Of a stretch of 64,000 nucleotides of DNA, positions 1-7,437 are shown piece after piece; position 1 is the stretch's first letter, and each line of letters opens with the position of its first letter. The notes under the pieces are model-generated. The model ran no database searches. It was not told the origin of the DNA and saw nothing but the letters and a program-made list of their open reading frames with translations. A program made the translations under genes and the position numbers. The DNA comes from Paenibacillus xylanilyticus (GTDB lineage Bacteria > Bacillota > Bacilli > Paenibacillales > Paenibacillaceae), in assembly GCF_013359935.1 (NCBI RefSeq), contig NZ_JABMCB010000202.1, forward strand, positions 372,001 through 436,000, written 5' to 3'.

Positions 1-341
1 TATTAGAACCACAATACTTATCAAATTACCAAGAAAAAAAATCTAACCATATATACTTTACTGCTACATTAAATGCTGCCAAATGGGGTGCTGAATTAGC
101 AAAATCTAATTCAAAAGAAAGAATCTACATTGTAGAACCATTGGGGGATTTTGAAAATGATCCTAACTTAACTGATAAAAGGTTTCCTGGAAATCCAACA
201 CGCTCATACAGATCTAAATCACCACTTAAAATAATAGCTGAATTAGCTTCGTGGGAAAGACACTCCGATGAAGAGATTAATCATATGATTACATCTTTAA
301 AAAAGTTAAGTGAAGAAGGAAAAAATGTAATATATGATTAA
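1..341 (+). CDS. arr: NAD+-rifampin ADP-ribosyltransferase, C-terminal part (5' end outside window)
   Basis: The frame is open from base 3, at the window edge, to a TAA at 339-341, so only about the last 112 residues are present. Arr enzymes inactivate rifamycins by transferring ADP-ribose from NAD+ to the antibiotic. Residues recognisable as Arr are the YFTATL strand, the WGAELA helix, the IYIVEPLGDFENDPNLTD stretch and the FPGNPTRSYRS motif, which is highly typical of the family. The protein ends IYD, close to the usual Arr terminus. The piece is AT-rich compared with the enzyme genes further on. It is followed by a strong terminator, so it is the last gene of its transcript. Assignment rests on remembered family motifs; start and full length cannot be seen. 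Confidence 0.9.
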   Translation, partial: LEPQYLSNYQEKKSNHIYFTATLNAAKWGAELAKSNSKERIYIVEPLGDFENDPNLTDKRFPGNPTRSYRSKSPLKIIAELASWERHSDEEINHMITSLKKLSEEGKNVIYD

Positions 342-383
342 CCTTCAAATTTAACAGATTCAAGAAAGTCCTTATTCACTTAG

Positions 384-412
384 AGGACGCTTTTAAGCGT
401 CCTTTTTCTTTT
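384..412 (+). terminator. Rho-independent terminator of arr
   Basis: A perfect 9-bp inverted repeat (AGGACGCTT, 2-base loop, AAGCGTCCT) is followed by TTTTCTTTTT, 43 bases after the arr stop. Confidence 0.9.
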
Positions 413-647
413 TAGAGCAAAAATCTAGAGGCAATCTCTCACCTCCCCTTGCCAAGCTTTATCAAAGCCTTTAATTCAACTTATATGGTTTGGTTTTTCA
501 TTTCAAGGTAATTCTTACTACAAGCTATGGGATTATATAGCAGCATGTTCTAGGAACACCACGGAAATATTCATCTCAAGTTCTGCCCCACCTGCCTTTT
601 GTAGAGAGTCATTTGGTTCAAAATAAGCAGGAAAAGCAATAATACCG

Positions 648-659
648 GACTGTTCAGTC
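648..659. promoter_or_regulatory. Palindrome GACTGTTCAGTC, possible TetR-type operator
   Basis: This 12-base palindrome matches the palindrome at 1321-1332 (GACTATACAGTC) in 10 of 12 bases. The two copies flank the tetR gene. It may be a second binding site of that regulator; no promoter is evident beside it. Confidence 0.35.
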
Positions 660-675
660 TACAATTTTGAAAAAT

Positions 676-706
676 AATAATGAAGCAATGATCGCTTCAT
701 TATTAG
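676..706 (-). terminator. Terminator of the tetR gene
   Basis: An inverted repeat, TAATAATGAAGC pairing with GCTTCATTATTA around a short loop, overlaps the tetR stop codon. On the minus strand it runs into a T-rich stretch. Confidence 0.7.
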
Positions 707-1284
707 TCTAGGGTAGATAAACTTACCTTGACGTAATCATCCATAACCTTAGGGTCACTCGTCATTTTCGCCAATTGAGTTAAAGAGTGTCTTGCAAAAT
801 TCAAGTAACGTGCCAAGGCTCGAAGGTCTCGGTCTATCGGGATCTCTCCATTCCCCTGGCCCCGAACCAGAGTTTCATAAAAGGCCTCTTCCAGTGTATT
901 CAAATCTTTTAATATAAAAGCTCTGATCTCCATGTCATGAGCCATCTGGTCAATAGCAGAAAAAATAATAAAGCATTCCTTTTGCCGGTTCTTATCCATT
1001 AATACCTTTGCCGCTTCATGGAATACATAAGTTATCCCCTGCTTTGCAGATTCGGAGGTCGCTAAGTACTTCATGACTGTGTCACTCTTCTCATTAACGT
1101 AATGCTTCAGCGCAAGGATAAACAAGTCTTTCTTCGTACCATAAGTGTCGTATAAGCTTTGCCGGGCAATACCTAGTCCTTTCAGCAGCTGGGGAAGTGT
1201 GGTTCCTTCATAGCCGTAATGACCGAATACTTCCATAGCTTTATGCAATACTTCTGTCGTATCAAACTCTTTGCTTCTTCCCAA
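703..1284 (-). CDS. TetR/AcrR family transcriptional regulator
   Basis: A 193-residue DNA-binding repressor. The N-terminal helix-turn-helix is clear: GRSKEFDTTEVLHKAMEVF leads into YEGTTLPQLLKGLGIARQS and LYDTYGTKKDLFILAL, the normal TetR_N layout; the rest is an all-helical ligand domain. I take the TTG at 1284 as start because AAAGGAGG (minus strand, 1291-1298) lies six bases before it and because MGRSKEFD is the usual beginning of such proteins. An ATG at 1290 touches the ribosome site, and the reading frame continues to a TTG at 1320. A near-palindrome at 1321-1332 sits just upstream and is a likely operator. The probable original target genes are not obvious: the nearest upstream sequences are decayed genes. 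The ligand is unknown. Confidence 0.88.
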   Translation of the reverse strand: MGRSKEFDTTEVLHKAMEVFGHYGYEGTTLPQLLKGLGIARQSLYDTYGTKKDLFILALKHYVNEKSDTVMKYLATSESAKQGITYVFHEAAKVLMDKNRQKECFIIFSAIDQMAHDMEIRAFILKDLNTLEEAFYETLVRGQGNGEIPIDRDLRALARYLNFARHSLTQLAKMTSDPKVMDDYVKVSLSTLD

Positions 1285-1320
1285 TTTCATCCTCCTTTGA
1301 TCCTCATTATATTTTTTCAA

Positions 1321-1332
1321 GACTATACAGTC
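1321..1332. promoter_or_regulatory. Palindrome GACTATACAGTC upstream of tetR, likely autoregulatory operator
   Basis: Near-perfect 12-base dyad 36 bases ahead of the chosen tetR start. It is almost identical to the dyad at 648-659 beyond the other end of the same gene. Confidence 0.45.
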
Positions 1333-1496
1333 AAGAAAGTAACTTTTTCACTAACATTCAATATACAAAATGTGTAAGAGATAGCCCTGTTGTATCGTCA
1401 GCCACCAAATTATCCATATAATTGGCCGGTGGATCGTTATATCAATAAGTAGAGAGTACGTATACGGCTATCCAGAGAGACTTCCCGGCCGCAGAC

Positions 1497-1718
1497 TCAG
1501 GATAGAAACTCTTTTCCCCATCCTCTTATAGAATCGATGATACTCGACAATTTATTTCCTTGTTCTGTGTTAGGAAGTATTCTACTTTGGGTGGCACTGT
1601 GTCGTCTACCACTCTCTTCACAATTCCATCCGCCTAGAGTTCCCTGAGCTGTAAAGTCAGCATTCGTTGTGAAATCCCCGGTATTAATCGTTTCAACTCA
1701 TTAAATCTGACCGATTTT
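1497..1718 (-). pseudogene. HxlR-family regulator remnant
   Basis: Minus-strand translation gives the HxlR signature: KSVRFNELKRLIPGISQRML, TLQLREL, then an in-frame TAG where Glu is expected, ADGIVKRVV, and VPPKVEYFLT. A one-base frameshift near 1568 then leads into EQGNKLSSIIDSIRGWGKEF and a TGA at 1497-1499. The N-terminal third, including the start, is missing. HxlR proteins are winged-helix regulators that usually sit divergently beside an oxidoreductase. Here the broken 5' end abuts a broken dehydrogenase on the other strand, so one deletion probably removed both starts and the shared promoter. Confidence 0.75.
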
Positions 1719-1723
1719 AAAAA

Positions 1724-1909
1724 GGACATGAGGCCGTAACCTTATTGGAAACGGAGAAAATTAAAGCCAGAACAGTGGTCCTTGATGTCACGAACCCCAG
1801 CTCCATTCTCTCCGCAGTTGAATGGATTGAACAAGAATATGGACACCTTGATATTTTGATTAATAATGCAGGCGTCTTTTTTGATGAAAATGGAGTTGTA
1901 CCTTGGTAA
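1724..1909 (+). pseudogene. Short-chain dehydrogenase/reductase (SDR) remnant
   Basis: The plus-strand frame reads GHEAVTLLETEKIKARTVVL, DVTNPSSILSAVEWIEQEYG, HLDILINNAGVFFDENGVVP and then a TAA. DILINNAG is the hallmark SDR strand and DVT is the conserved cofactor-pocket Asp region. The N-terminal glycine-rich cofactor motif and everything after the NNAG strand, including the catalytic Tyr-x-x-x-Lys, are absent, so this is an internal fragment of roughly 61 codons. It begins six bases from the HxlR remnant, which is the normal partner of this kind of gene. Confidence 0.75.
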
Positions 1910-2092
1910 AACAAAGGGAATAAACTGGGTTTAATATTCAAAAAATCTGACATCCATATTTCTTATTACATTTTCTTTTCCGCGTCATTTTACCCTCGCA
2001 GTTTCTTAGTAAATCGGTAAAGATATTTGGGAAAATGAAAACCCGCGTCTTGGTCTTACCCCTGTCAAGCAGACAGCCTTAAAAAAACAGCC

Positions 2093-2137
2093 TTAAGCTA
2101 TCTTAGTTCAGGACAAAACCGGACTAAGATAGCTTAA
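2093..2137. terminator. 15-bp stem hairpin, probable relic terminator
   Basis: TTAAGCTATCTTAGT at 2093-2107 pairs perfectly with ACTAAGATAGCTTAA at 2123-2137. There is no long T-tract on the plus strand. On the minus strand it lies just beyond the LacI remnant, so it may have been that gene's terminator. Confidence 0.5.
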
Positions 2138-2175
2138 TATTGTTGAAAATGTTCGTGGTCGTAAAAATGGATATG

Positions 2176-2345
2176 TCATACTGTAGAGCGTTCAATCAAC
2201 TTAACTGGTATTTCCTTTTGAATGAAGCCTTCGCGAATGGATCGAAGGAACAGCTCCCTGCCAACCTTCCTTCCGCAGTCTTTTTCTTCAATTTATTATC
2301 GAAGAGTTCAATGACGAGGTGGACCCCTCCGAGGAGAAATCATGA
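2176..2345 (-). pseudogene. LacI-family regulator, C-terminal remnant
   Basis: Minus-strand frames give VHLVIELFDNKLKKK and then, after a one-base shift, CGRKVGRELFLRSIREGFIQ followed by KEIPVKLIERSTV and a stop (TGA at 2176-2178). The ending VKLIERSTV with a preceding GRxxGRELLLRSI helix is the standard C-terminus of LacI/GalR repressors. The DNA-binding domain and most of the sugar-binding core are missing. No start codon or intact frame remains, so I call it a relic. Confidence 0.65.
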
Positions 2346-2361
2346 ATTAACAAAAGAGGTC

Positions 2362-2471
2362 ATGCTGCGCTTTATGGGGACGGCTTATGTAGGGGTGGTC
2401 GAATGGTGGATTACATGTTGTTATACTCTTGCCGCATTAATGAGCGCTATAGATTCGATCAATGTCATCTA
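2362..2471 (+). pseudogene. Possible TetR-family C-terminal remnant
   Basis: The plus-strand frame contains KEVMLRFMGTAYVGVVEWWI, which resembles the ligand-domain helix (AYxGxxEWWI) of many Firmicute TetR proteins. After WWI another frame (MLLYSCRINERY) fits the expected continuation better than the frame that stays open. There is no helix-turn-helix and no start. Weak call, based on one helix motif. Confidence 0.35.
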
Positions 2472-2733
2472 AAATTGTGACCATTATCGAAAAAGGTGAG
2501 TCTCTGTTTATCATGGCAGTCCCATTATGTTGTTTCAGATATCTTCTATATACCTACTCTCGTCATGTATAGAAATTGTAGAAATCATCTCAAATGACCT
2601 CCAGTAAATTGGTTAACAATTAATTGCAATTTAAAAGTATCTTTGTCTTAGTTTCTATTATTGGTAATTCTAATTTGCGAGTGTTTCATCCATATTTTTA
2701 ACATTTAATTTTTCAAGCCTAAAATTGTAGTTA

Positions 2734-2761
2734 ACCTATATAGGCTTTTGATCATATATTG
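2734..2761 (+). promoter_or_regulatory. Sigma-K-like promoter before the ferritin-like gene
   Basis: AC (2734-2735), 17 bases, then CATATATTG (2753-2761). This differs in the last base from the AC-N17-CATANNNTA pattern of mother-cell sigma-K promoters. The pattern is short and could be chance. Confidence 0.3.
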
Positions 2762-2787
2762 ACCATTATGATCTTGGAGGGATTTAC

Positions 2788-3276
2788 ATGTATGGAGTTC
2801 ATCCTAATTACCTTAGATACACTTTTGCACCTATATGGTCTACCACAACAGTTGAGGCCATTGAATTAATTAAAGGAGCTGTTCAGGGCGAAAGAAATGA
2901 TGAGCTATTTTACGACGCTCTAATAAAACTCGCTCCAAATTCTACACAAGCTACAATTATTACAGGAATCAGAAATGATGAACGTGGACACAACATGATG
3001 TTTAGACAAATGTATAAAGACCTCACAGGCCAAGAAGTTTCTGGAGGGAATAATGAACCTTATAATCCAATAAACTCTTATCTAAATGGATTGCAAAGAG
3101 CTTTTGAAGGTGAATTAGCAGCTGTTGAAAATTACAGAAGGATCTGGTTTGGACTTCCTTATGGAATTTACAAAGATACCCTTTGGGGAATCATTCTTGA
3201 TGAACAGAAACATGCTGATAAATACAACAATTTGATAACCTATAACTTGCAAGATGAACTTATCAACAAATCATAA
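2788..3276 (+). CDS. Ferritin-like domain protein
   Basis: A 162-residue protein with two copies of the carboxylate-bridged metal-site pattern: E in VQGERNDELFYDAL followed by NDERGHN, and E in FEGELAAVENYRR followed by DEQKHADKY. This is the rubrerythrin/ferritin-like four-helix arrangement that binds a di-iron or dimanganese centre. The C-terminal rubredoxin domain of true rubrerythrin is absent. The strong ribosome site GGAGGG lies 6 bases before the ATG. It stands alone between relics and a convergent phosphatase gene. Its role is not determinable from sequence; small ferritin-like proteins of spore formers include spore-associated ones, and the upstream sigma-K-like box would fit that, but this is inference. 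Confidence 0.85.
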   Translation: MYGVHPNYLRYTFAPIWSTTTVEAIELIKGAVQGERNDELFYDALIKLAPNSTQATIITGIRNDERGHNMMFRQMYKDLTGQEVSGGNNEPYNPINSYLNGLQRAFEGELAAVENYRRIWFGLPYGIYKDTLWGIILDEQKHADKYNNLITYNLQDELINKS

Positions 3277-3398
3277 AGATGAACATAAATTCAATGAAGA
3301 AATCAAAGAGGAGCAGCTTTTGTCATCTAAAGCTGTCCTCCATGGTTAAATCCTTCATAATATGGGACCAACAGTACATAGAAATTTCTAAATAATAT

Positions 3399-4022
3399 TT
3401 ACATTCCGGCTAGCTGTAAGACATCTTCAAGTTTCAATTTTCCAATCACTTGATATCCTTTATGATCTCCCAGTGGTTTTATAATTACTGTTTCCATACT
3501 TGAGATTTCTCCTAATCCCATCCCTGGAGGGAAAGAGTGAGCTACAATTACCCTGTTGGAAGTTGGAGGTATTTTTTCAACTTCATTCTTAAATGCTTGA
3601 AGTGTACTGTCTATATCTTCATTGCTCGGATTCTGACTGAGCCTATATATATTTATCCAGAGTCCATTTAATTTTACATTTTGTGTTCCAAAAATAATCT
3701 GAGCAGTTTGGAGAGTTCTACACAGGGGGCTTGCTTCTACGGGCAAATGGATGGGTATATTCAGTTTTCGAATAGCATTGCCATACTTTTCTGCCTGTTC
3801 CTTTCCAGTTACACTTAAATTTCTTTGTGTCGAGCAATCTGACAGGCTAAGTTCTTGTTGATCTTCCCCTACTGTTGCATCTCCATGTCGGATATAAAGT
3901 ACGTAACCTCCTTTTTGTAGATCATTTATGAGAGGAGATCCAGAAATCTCAGATGCTTCGGCATTATAAGATGCTCCCAGCAACAGAAAAAGACAGATTA
4001 CGAAAACGGATAAACGGTACAT
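3399..4022 (-). CDS. Secreted histidine phosphatase family protein
   Basis: A 207-residue protein with a signal peptide (hydrophobic residues 4-18, cleavage probably near AEA-SE). The mature part carries the phosphoglycerate-mutase-fold signature: YIRHGDAT at residues 43-50 (His46 is the phospho-acceptor), SPLCRTLQTA with the conserved Arg, and the second His in VIVAHSFPPG. It lacks the full mutase active-site set, so a phosphatase acting outside the membrane is more likely; the substrate is unknown. The ATG at 4022 is preceded by a purine-rich AAGGTGGAAGAG ribosome site. Convergent with the ferritin-like gene. Confidence 0.85.
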   Translation of the reverse strand: MYRLSVFVICLFLLLGASYNAEASEISGSPLINDLQKGGYVLYIRHGDATVGEDQQELSLSDCSTQRNLSVTGKEQAEKYGNAIRKLNIPIHLPVEASPLCRTLQTAQIIFGTQNVKLNGLWINIYRLSQNPSNEDIDSTLQAFKNEVEKIPPTSNRVIVAHSFPPGMGLGEISSMETVIIKPLGDHKGYQVIGKLKLEDVLQLAGM

Positions 4023-4194
4023 ATCTCTTCCACCTTTTTCTTCCTACTCTCCCCTATGTTATTTTTTTTATTCAACGTTTAGAAGGTATATCAGATAGAT
4101 CCGGGGGTAAACTCAGGTCTGCAGAAACTATTGGTCCTTTATAAATAACATCTTGAGGTTTGGCTAGAGACAAGAAATTGTACCGATAAAATAA

Positions 4195-4242
4195 AACAAG
4201 CCGCTATAAAAGCAACTTCAATGGGAAATATGTTCTTGTCCC
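4195..4242. repeat. Dispersed repeat, module B (copy 1)
   Basis: The segment starting AACAAGCCGCTATAAAAGC and ending ATGTTCTTGTCCC is alignable with 45403-45452 and 53341-53384, with an end fragment near 34950-34975. Each copy carries a small GCCGCTAT...AGCGAC hairpin (imperfect here). It lies directly before a module A copy. Confidence 0.6.
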
Positions 4243-4263
4243 CCACATATCGATTGAATTAAC

Positions 4264-4349
4264 CTGCTCGTAAGCTGACAAAAGGCAGCCAGTCATTTAG
4301 CTGGCTGCCTTCTTGTAATGATGGAGCTAGCATTCCGAGTTAACTTAAT
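4264..4349. repeat. Dispersed repeat, module A (copy 1), containing a terminator-like hairpin
   Basis: It starts CTGCTCGTAAGCTGA, then has the perfect hairpin AAGGCAGCCAG/CTGGCTGCCTT (4282-4292 with 4301-4311), then TTCTTG and GGAGCTA. It aligns with 30104-30174 and 56784-56855. The hairpin also lies 100 bases past the regulator gene that ends at 4412 and may terminate it. Confidence 0.65.
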
Positions 4350-4411
4350 AAATCTCGAATTATCAGCTACCAATACCTTTTTTTTGATTTCATCCTCTTG
4401 TTCGTGTTGGG

Positions 4412-5290
4412 CTAGAGAAACGTACAATCAGTTGGACATCCTAGGTTCTCGAAAACTGTACGCGCGGCAGAATCTACTGGCAGGAAAACCTCAATTTGCG
4501 GATACAGGCGGCTGCCTTCGGAAATCGAAACCTGTCTGTAGCGAATGGGAACAAGCTCGCTGGTGCTTTCCATTCTGGCTAGTATGGTTTGTGTATGATC
4601 AACCATTGTCTCTGCATCCGGTTCAATTAGATATTCATCCACGTTATATTTCTGAACTCTATCAAGCAATTTTTGAAACCATGCATCATAACGCGAGAGC
4701 ATGTGCTCCCTCTTGAAGGTGTGTATCCCGTTTTTGGCGTGCTGCTCCCACTGCTTAAACGACGATTTGTCGAAAGTGGAGCGGGGCCGGATTGGCAAAT
4801 CGGAATTAAAATGAAAATCGACTCTATTCATCAAAGCGTCATATGAACGGTCGAGAGGGATATCGAACAAATGACGAAACGGCTCGTTAACCCCATTGAT
4901 GTCCTGTGTATGTGTTACGATCATGGAGGGAAAAGGAATGCTCCTCATCGTTTGGTGAGCCCACTCCAATGCACGCTCCAACGGCCGCCCCTCCATTTCG
5001 GTCTGGATCGGAAGATAGCCGGCTGCCAATAGTAAATCATTACGCTCGTCGGATGAACACTCAAGGTAATCAGCAATATGGATAATCGTCTGACGATTTG
5101 GTATGCGCCGGGTACGTCCAACCAGCAGATTTTTATACGAAGGAAAAGCCTCATCATTCAGCTCTTGTTGAGTAAACCGTTTCAAGGACGGGTGAGGTTG
5201 GTCTGCAAGCTTCTGCTGACGTTTCATCCGCAGCGCTTCAATTTCTCCCATAACGAGCTTATGTCTGGATTTCTCCGTATCTATATCCAT
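4412..5290 (-). CDS. XRE-type helix-turn-helix regulator with MmyB-like ligand domain
   Basis: A 292-residue protein. Residues 35-95 form a Cro/CI-type helix-turn-helix (FTQQELNDEAFPSYKNLLVG, then RIPNRQTIIHIADYLECS). The rest resembles the PAS-like MmyB ligand-binding domain seen in many XRE regulators that sit beside oxidoreductases (PFPSMIVTHTQDINGVNEPF, LLAAGYLP). It is divergent from a quinone-oxidoreductase-like gene across 124 bases, and regulators of this class generally control that neighbour. ATG at 5290 follows AAAGGAGGGAATAG. Its own promoter overlaps an inverted repeat, suggesting autoregulation. The signal sensed is unknown. Confidence 0.82.
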   Translation of the reverse strand: MDIDTEKSRHKLVMGEIEALRMKRQQKLADQPHPSLKRFTQQELNDEAFPSYKNLLVGRTRRIPNRQTIIHIADYLECSSDERNDLLLAAGYLPIQTEMEGRPLERALEWAHQTMRSIPFPSMIVTHTQDINGVNEPFRHLFDIPLDRSYDALMNRVDFHFNSDLPIRPRSTFDKSSFKQWEQHAKNGIHTFKREHMLSRYDAWFQKLLDRVQKYNVDEYLIEPDAETMVDHTQTILARMESTSELVPIRYRQVSISEGSRLYPQIEVFLPVDSAARTVFENLGCPTDCTFL

Positions 5291-5307
5291 CTTCTATTCC
5301 CTCCTTT

Positions 5308-5336
5308 TATGAAGTGTACTTCTGCACTTGGGTCAA
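5308..5336 (-). promoter_or_regulatory. Promoter with embedded operator for the XRE regulator
   Basis: On the minus strand TTGACC (5331-5336), 17 bases, TTCATA (5308-5313). The spacer holds the dyad AAGTG-N8-CACTT (5312-5329), well placed for autorepression and for controlling the divergent oxidoreductase gene. Confidence 0.5.
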
Positions 5337-5414
5337 ACATTTATCTAAAGTATACTCCTCATTGATAGAGATAGTCATTTAATCATACACAACCATACAT
5401 GGAGGAGGAACCAT

Positions 5415-6356
5415 ATGATTCGTACAATTGTAGTTGATCCGCTTGCCCCGTCACATTTCGCGTTCAAGGAAGTTGACGCCCCCCAGGCCAAGCCTTGGGA
5501 AGCGCTCGTTAAAGTGAAGACCGTCTCTCTCAATCGAGGTGAAGTGAAAGACGCTAAGGATCAGGAAGCATTCAGCCGCCCCGGTTGGGATTTCGCCGGA
5601 ATTGTCATTGAGCCGGCCAAGAACGGCGAAGGTCCACAAAAAGGGGCCAGGGTTGTTGGATTGCTCCCGATGGGAGCCTGGAGCGAACAAGTTGCTGCCC
5701 CCTTATCGATGCTGGCCGAAATCCCAGAAAAGTTAACTTTTGCGGACGCGGCGACCCTCCCCGTAGCAGGGCTCACGGCGCTCTATGCACTCCGCAAAGG
5801 CGGCATGCTGCTTGGCAAACGTATTTTCATTACAGGCTCTACCGGCGGGGTTGGGCTATTCGCCCATCAGCTTGCGGCCCAATCCGGCGCATATGTCGTA
5901 GGTACGGCAAGCACGGAAGAGAAGGCCGATCTTGTTCGGGAGACTGGATCCGACGAAGTGATCATTGGATATTCCGCCATTTCATCAGCCCGCAAATTCG
6001 GGCCGTACGATCTGATCATCGATTCAGTAGGCGGCAATACACTAGCAGCGTTACTACCGCAGCTAGCACACCAAGGGGTTTGCGTTGCGGTAGGATTTTC
6101 CTCTTCAAATACCTCAACGATCGATATGATGAATCTGGTGACCAGCGGAGGAAGAACCTTGTACAGCTTTTTTCTAGGTGAGGAACTCACCCGCCAATCA
6201 GTCGCGGACGATCTGAGTTTGCTAGCCCGACTGGTTACAGATAAGCGGTTAATCCCCCGGATCGAAGTGGAGGCTCCTTGGACCGAAATTAACACCGTTG
6301 CCCAGAATATGATGGAACGTAAATTCTCAGGCAAGGCCGTGCTTCACATAGCTTGA
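5415..6356 (+). CDS. Zinc-type alcohol dehydrogenase-like / quinone oxidoreductase
   Basis: A 313-residue medium-chain dehydrogenase/reductase without the structural zinc cysteines, that is, the quinone-oxidoreductase branch, which uses NADPH to reduce quinones or enones. The GroES-like N-terminal part includes LNRGEVKDA and PGWDFAGIV; the catalytic-domain hinge is ADAATLPVAGLTALYAL; the Rossmann glycine motif is GSTGGVGLFAHQLAA. GGAGGAGG precedes the ATG by six bases. It is divergently paired with the XRE regulator, so it is probably induced by the regulator's ligand, for example an electrophile. A terminator follows. Confidence 0.88.
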   Translation: MIRTIVVDPLAPSHFAFKEVDAPQAKPWEALVKVKTVSLNRGEVKDAKDQEAFSRPGWDFAGIVIEPAKNGEGPQKGARVVGLLPMGAWSEQVAAPLSMLAEIPEKLTFADAATLPVAGLTALYALRKGGMLLGKRIFITGSTGGVGLFAHQLAAQSGAYVVGTASTEEKADLVRETGSDEVIIGYSAISSARKFGPYDLIIDSVGGNTLAALLPQLAHQGVCVAVGFSSSNTSTIDMMNLVTSGGRTLYSFFLGEELTRQSVADDLSLLARLVTDKRLIPRIEVEAPWTEINTVAQNMMERKFSGKAVLHIA

Positions 6357-6392
6357 TCGTATAAGCTTGCAACAAACAATGCTAGTAATGCA

Positions 6393-6426
6393 GTACTCCC
6401 TCACTCGTTTCGAGTAGGGAGTATTT
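6393..6426 (+). terminator. Terminator of the quinone-oxidoreductase gene
   Basis: TACTCCCT and ACTCG pair with CGAGT and AGGGAGTA around a TTT loop, followed by TTTA. Confidence 0.75.
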
Positions 6427-6473
6427 ATGCTTTTCAATGAACCCGGCTTAAAGTTCCTACACCAGGAAGGAGA

Positions 6474-6878
6474 TCAGGTTGCATGCTCTTTCATCTCGAA
6501 CTGTTCCATTCCATTCGCCGGTTTCATGATTTCTTCGATCAAGATTTGGAATAAGCCTGCCTATTTTGATGAAGGTGTCTTTCTTAACTTTGCTCATATA
6601 CCATGCATGGATTACAAACGATAGGAGACTTCCGATAAACTGAAAATAGAGCGCTGCATGACTGCTATCAATAAAGAACTTGCATTTGCTACTGCAAGAA
6701 TGGCAAATAATACATCGAACTGTAAAGGCTTCGGCTCTCCCTACGGGACTAGCTATGCCAATACGGGGATCAACAATAAAATCAGACAAGTGAAAGTAAA
6801 CAAACCGACAAATCCGAAATACTCACTGATGACACCTATGTGGGAATATGTGTGTTCCATCTCTATTGGAGTGGTCAT
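6474..6878 (-). pseudogene. Degraded gene with five in-frame stops, membrane-protein-like
   Basis: Read from the ATG at 6876-6878, one frame runs 134 sense positions to TGA at 6474-6476 and holds coherent protein-like sequence interrupted by five stops. Hydrophobic pieces include ISEYFGFVGLFTFTCLILLL and FDVLFAILAVANASSLLIAV; a polar end reads FQILIEEIMKPANG. The first piece resembles the final transmembrane helix of MFS transporters, but the identification is weak. No frameshift is needed, only point stops. The overlapping opposite-strand and other-frame open stretches have no recognisable motifs. Confidence 0.35.
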
Positions 6879-6930
6879 AATCAATGTCTTCGTCTGCAAC
6901 CTCCATATGTATCATACAAAAAGAAGCCGA

Positions 6931-6959
6931 TTGACCTGTTCTTTAATTGGAACTATACT
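6931..6959 (+). promoter_or_regulatory. Sigma-A promoter of the Rrf2 gene
   Basis: TTGACC (6931-6936), exactly 17 bases, TATACT (6954-6959), 22 bases ahead of the start codon. The ribosome site GAGGGTG follows. Confidence 0.75.
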
Positions 6960-6981
6960 TTGTAGCAAAGAGGGTGAATAG

Positions 6982-7437
6982 ATGAAACAAATAAGCAGTC
7001 GCTTTTCGATGGCTGTCCATATTCTCTCTATGATTACGTTGGACCCCATATATAGCACAGGCGACCGAATTGCACGAAGCATCAATAGTAACCCTGTTGT
7101 AATTAGAAGGATTATGGCCCAGCTCAAAAAAGCAGGGTATATTGAAACAAAACCTGGAGTCGCGGGGGCTTCTCTTCGGGTATCTCCCGAAAGAATAACC
7201 CTACTGGATATCTTCCAAGCAGTCGATTCTGTGGAAGGTAATCAGCTTTTCAATTTTCATAAGGACACTGACCCCAATTGCTCTGTAGGAATGAACATTG
7301 AATCGGTCCTTTTACCACAACTCTCTAACGCTCAGAAGGTCATGGAGCATGAACTCGCTTCTGTTACCCTAGCTCAGATTGTGGAGCAAATTCTGAAACA
7401 GGCAAATGCAAATAAAGCTACTCCACGCGTGGAGTAG
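6982..7437 (+). CDS. Rrf2 family transcriptional regulator
   Basis: A 151-residue winged-helix regulator. The N-terminus MKQISSRFSMAVHILSMITL and the helix-turn-helix SNPVVIRRIMAQLKKAGYIE, then the wing TKPGVAGASL, are typical of the family, closest in style to the YwnA-type members. Only one Cys is present (PNCSVG), so the three-cysteine iron-sulfur site of IscR/NsrR/CymR-like sensors is absent and it is unlikely to sense iron-sulfur status or nitric oxide. Its stop codon lies inside a perfect 17-bp-arm palindrome that serves as terminator. It is convergent with a VOC gene. The target is unknown; such regulators often control an adjacent NAD(P)-binding protein, not present here. Confidence 0.88.
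   Translation: MKQISSRFSMAVHILSMITLDPIYSTGDRIARSINSNPVVIRRIMAQLKKAGYIETKPGVAGASLRVSPERITLLDIFQAVDSVEGNQLFNFHKDTDPNCSVGMNIESVLLPQLSNAQKVMEHELASVTLAQIVEQILKQANANKATPRVE

Noticed and set aside
1717..1953. Minus-strand 78-codon frame over the SDR remnant
   Set aside because: The plus-strand SDR reading has the conserved NNAG strand; the minus reading has no motif.
4318..4716. Plus-strand frame opposite the end of the XRE regulator gene
   Set aside because: No ribosome site and no recognisable sequence; overlaps the real gene.
6982..7437. Nitric-oxide or iron-sulfur sensing by the Rrf2 protein
   Set aside because: Only one Cys is present, so the cluster-binding triad is missing.
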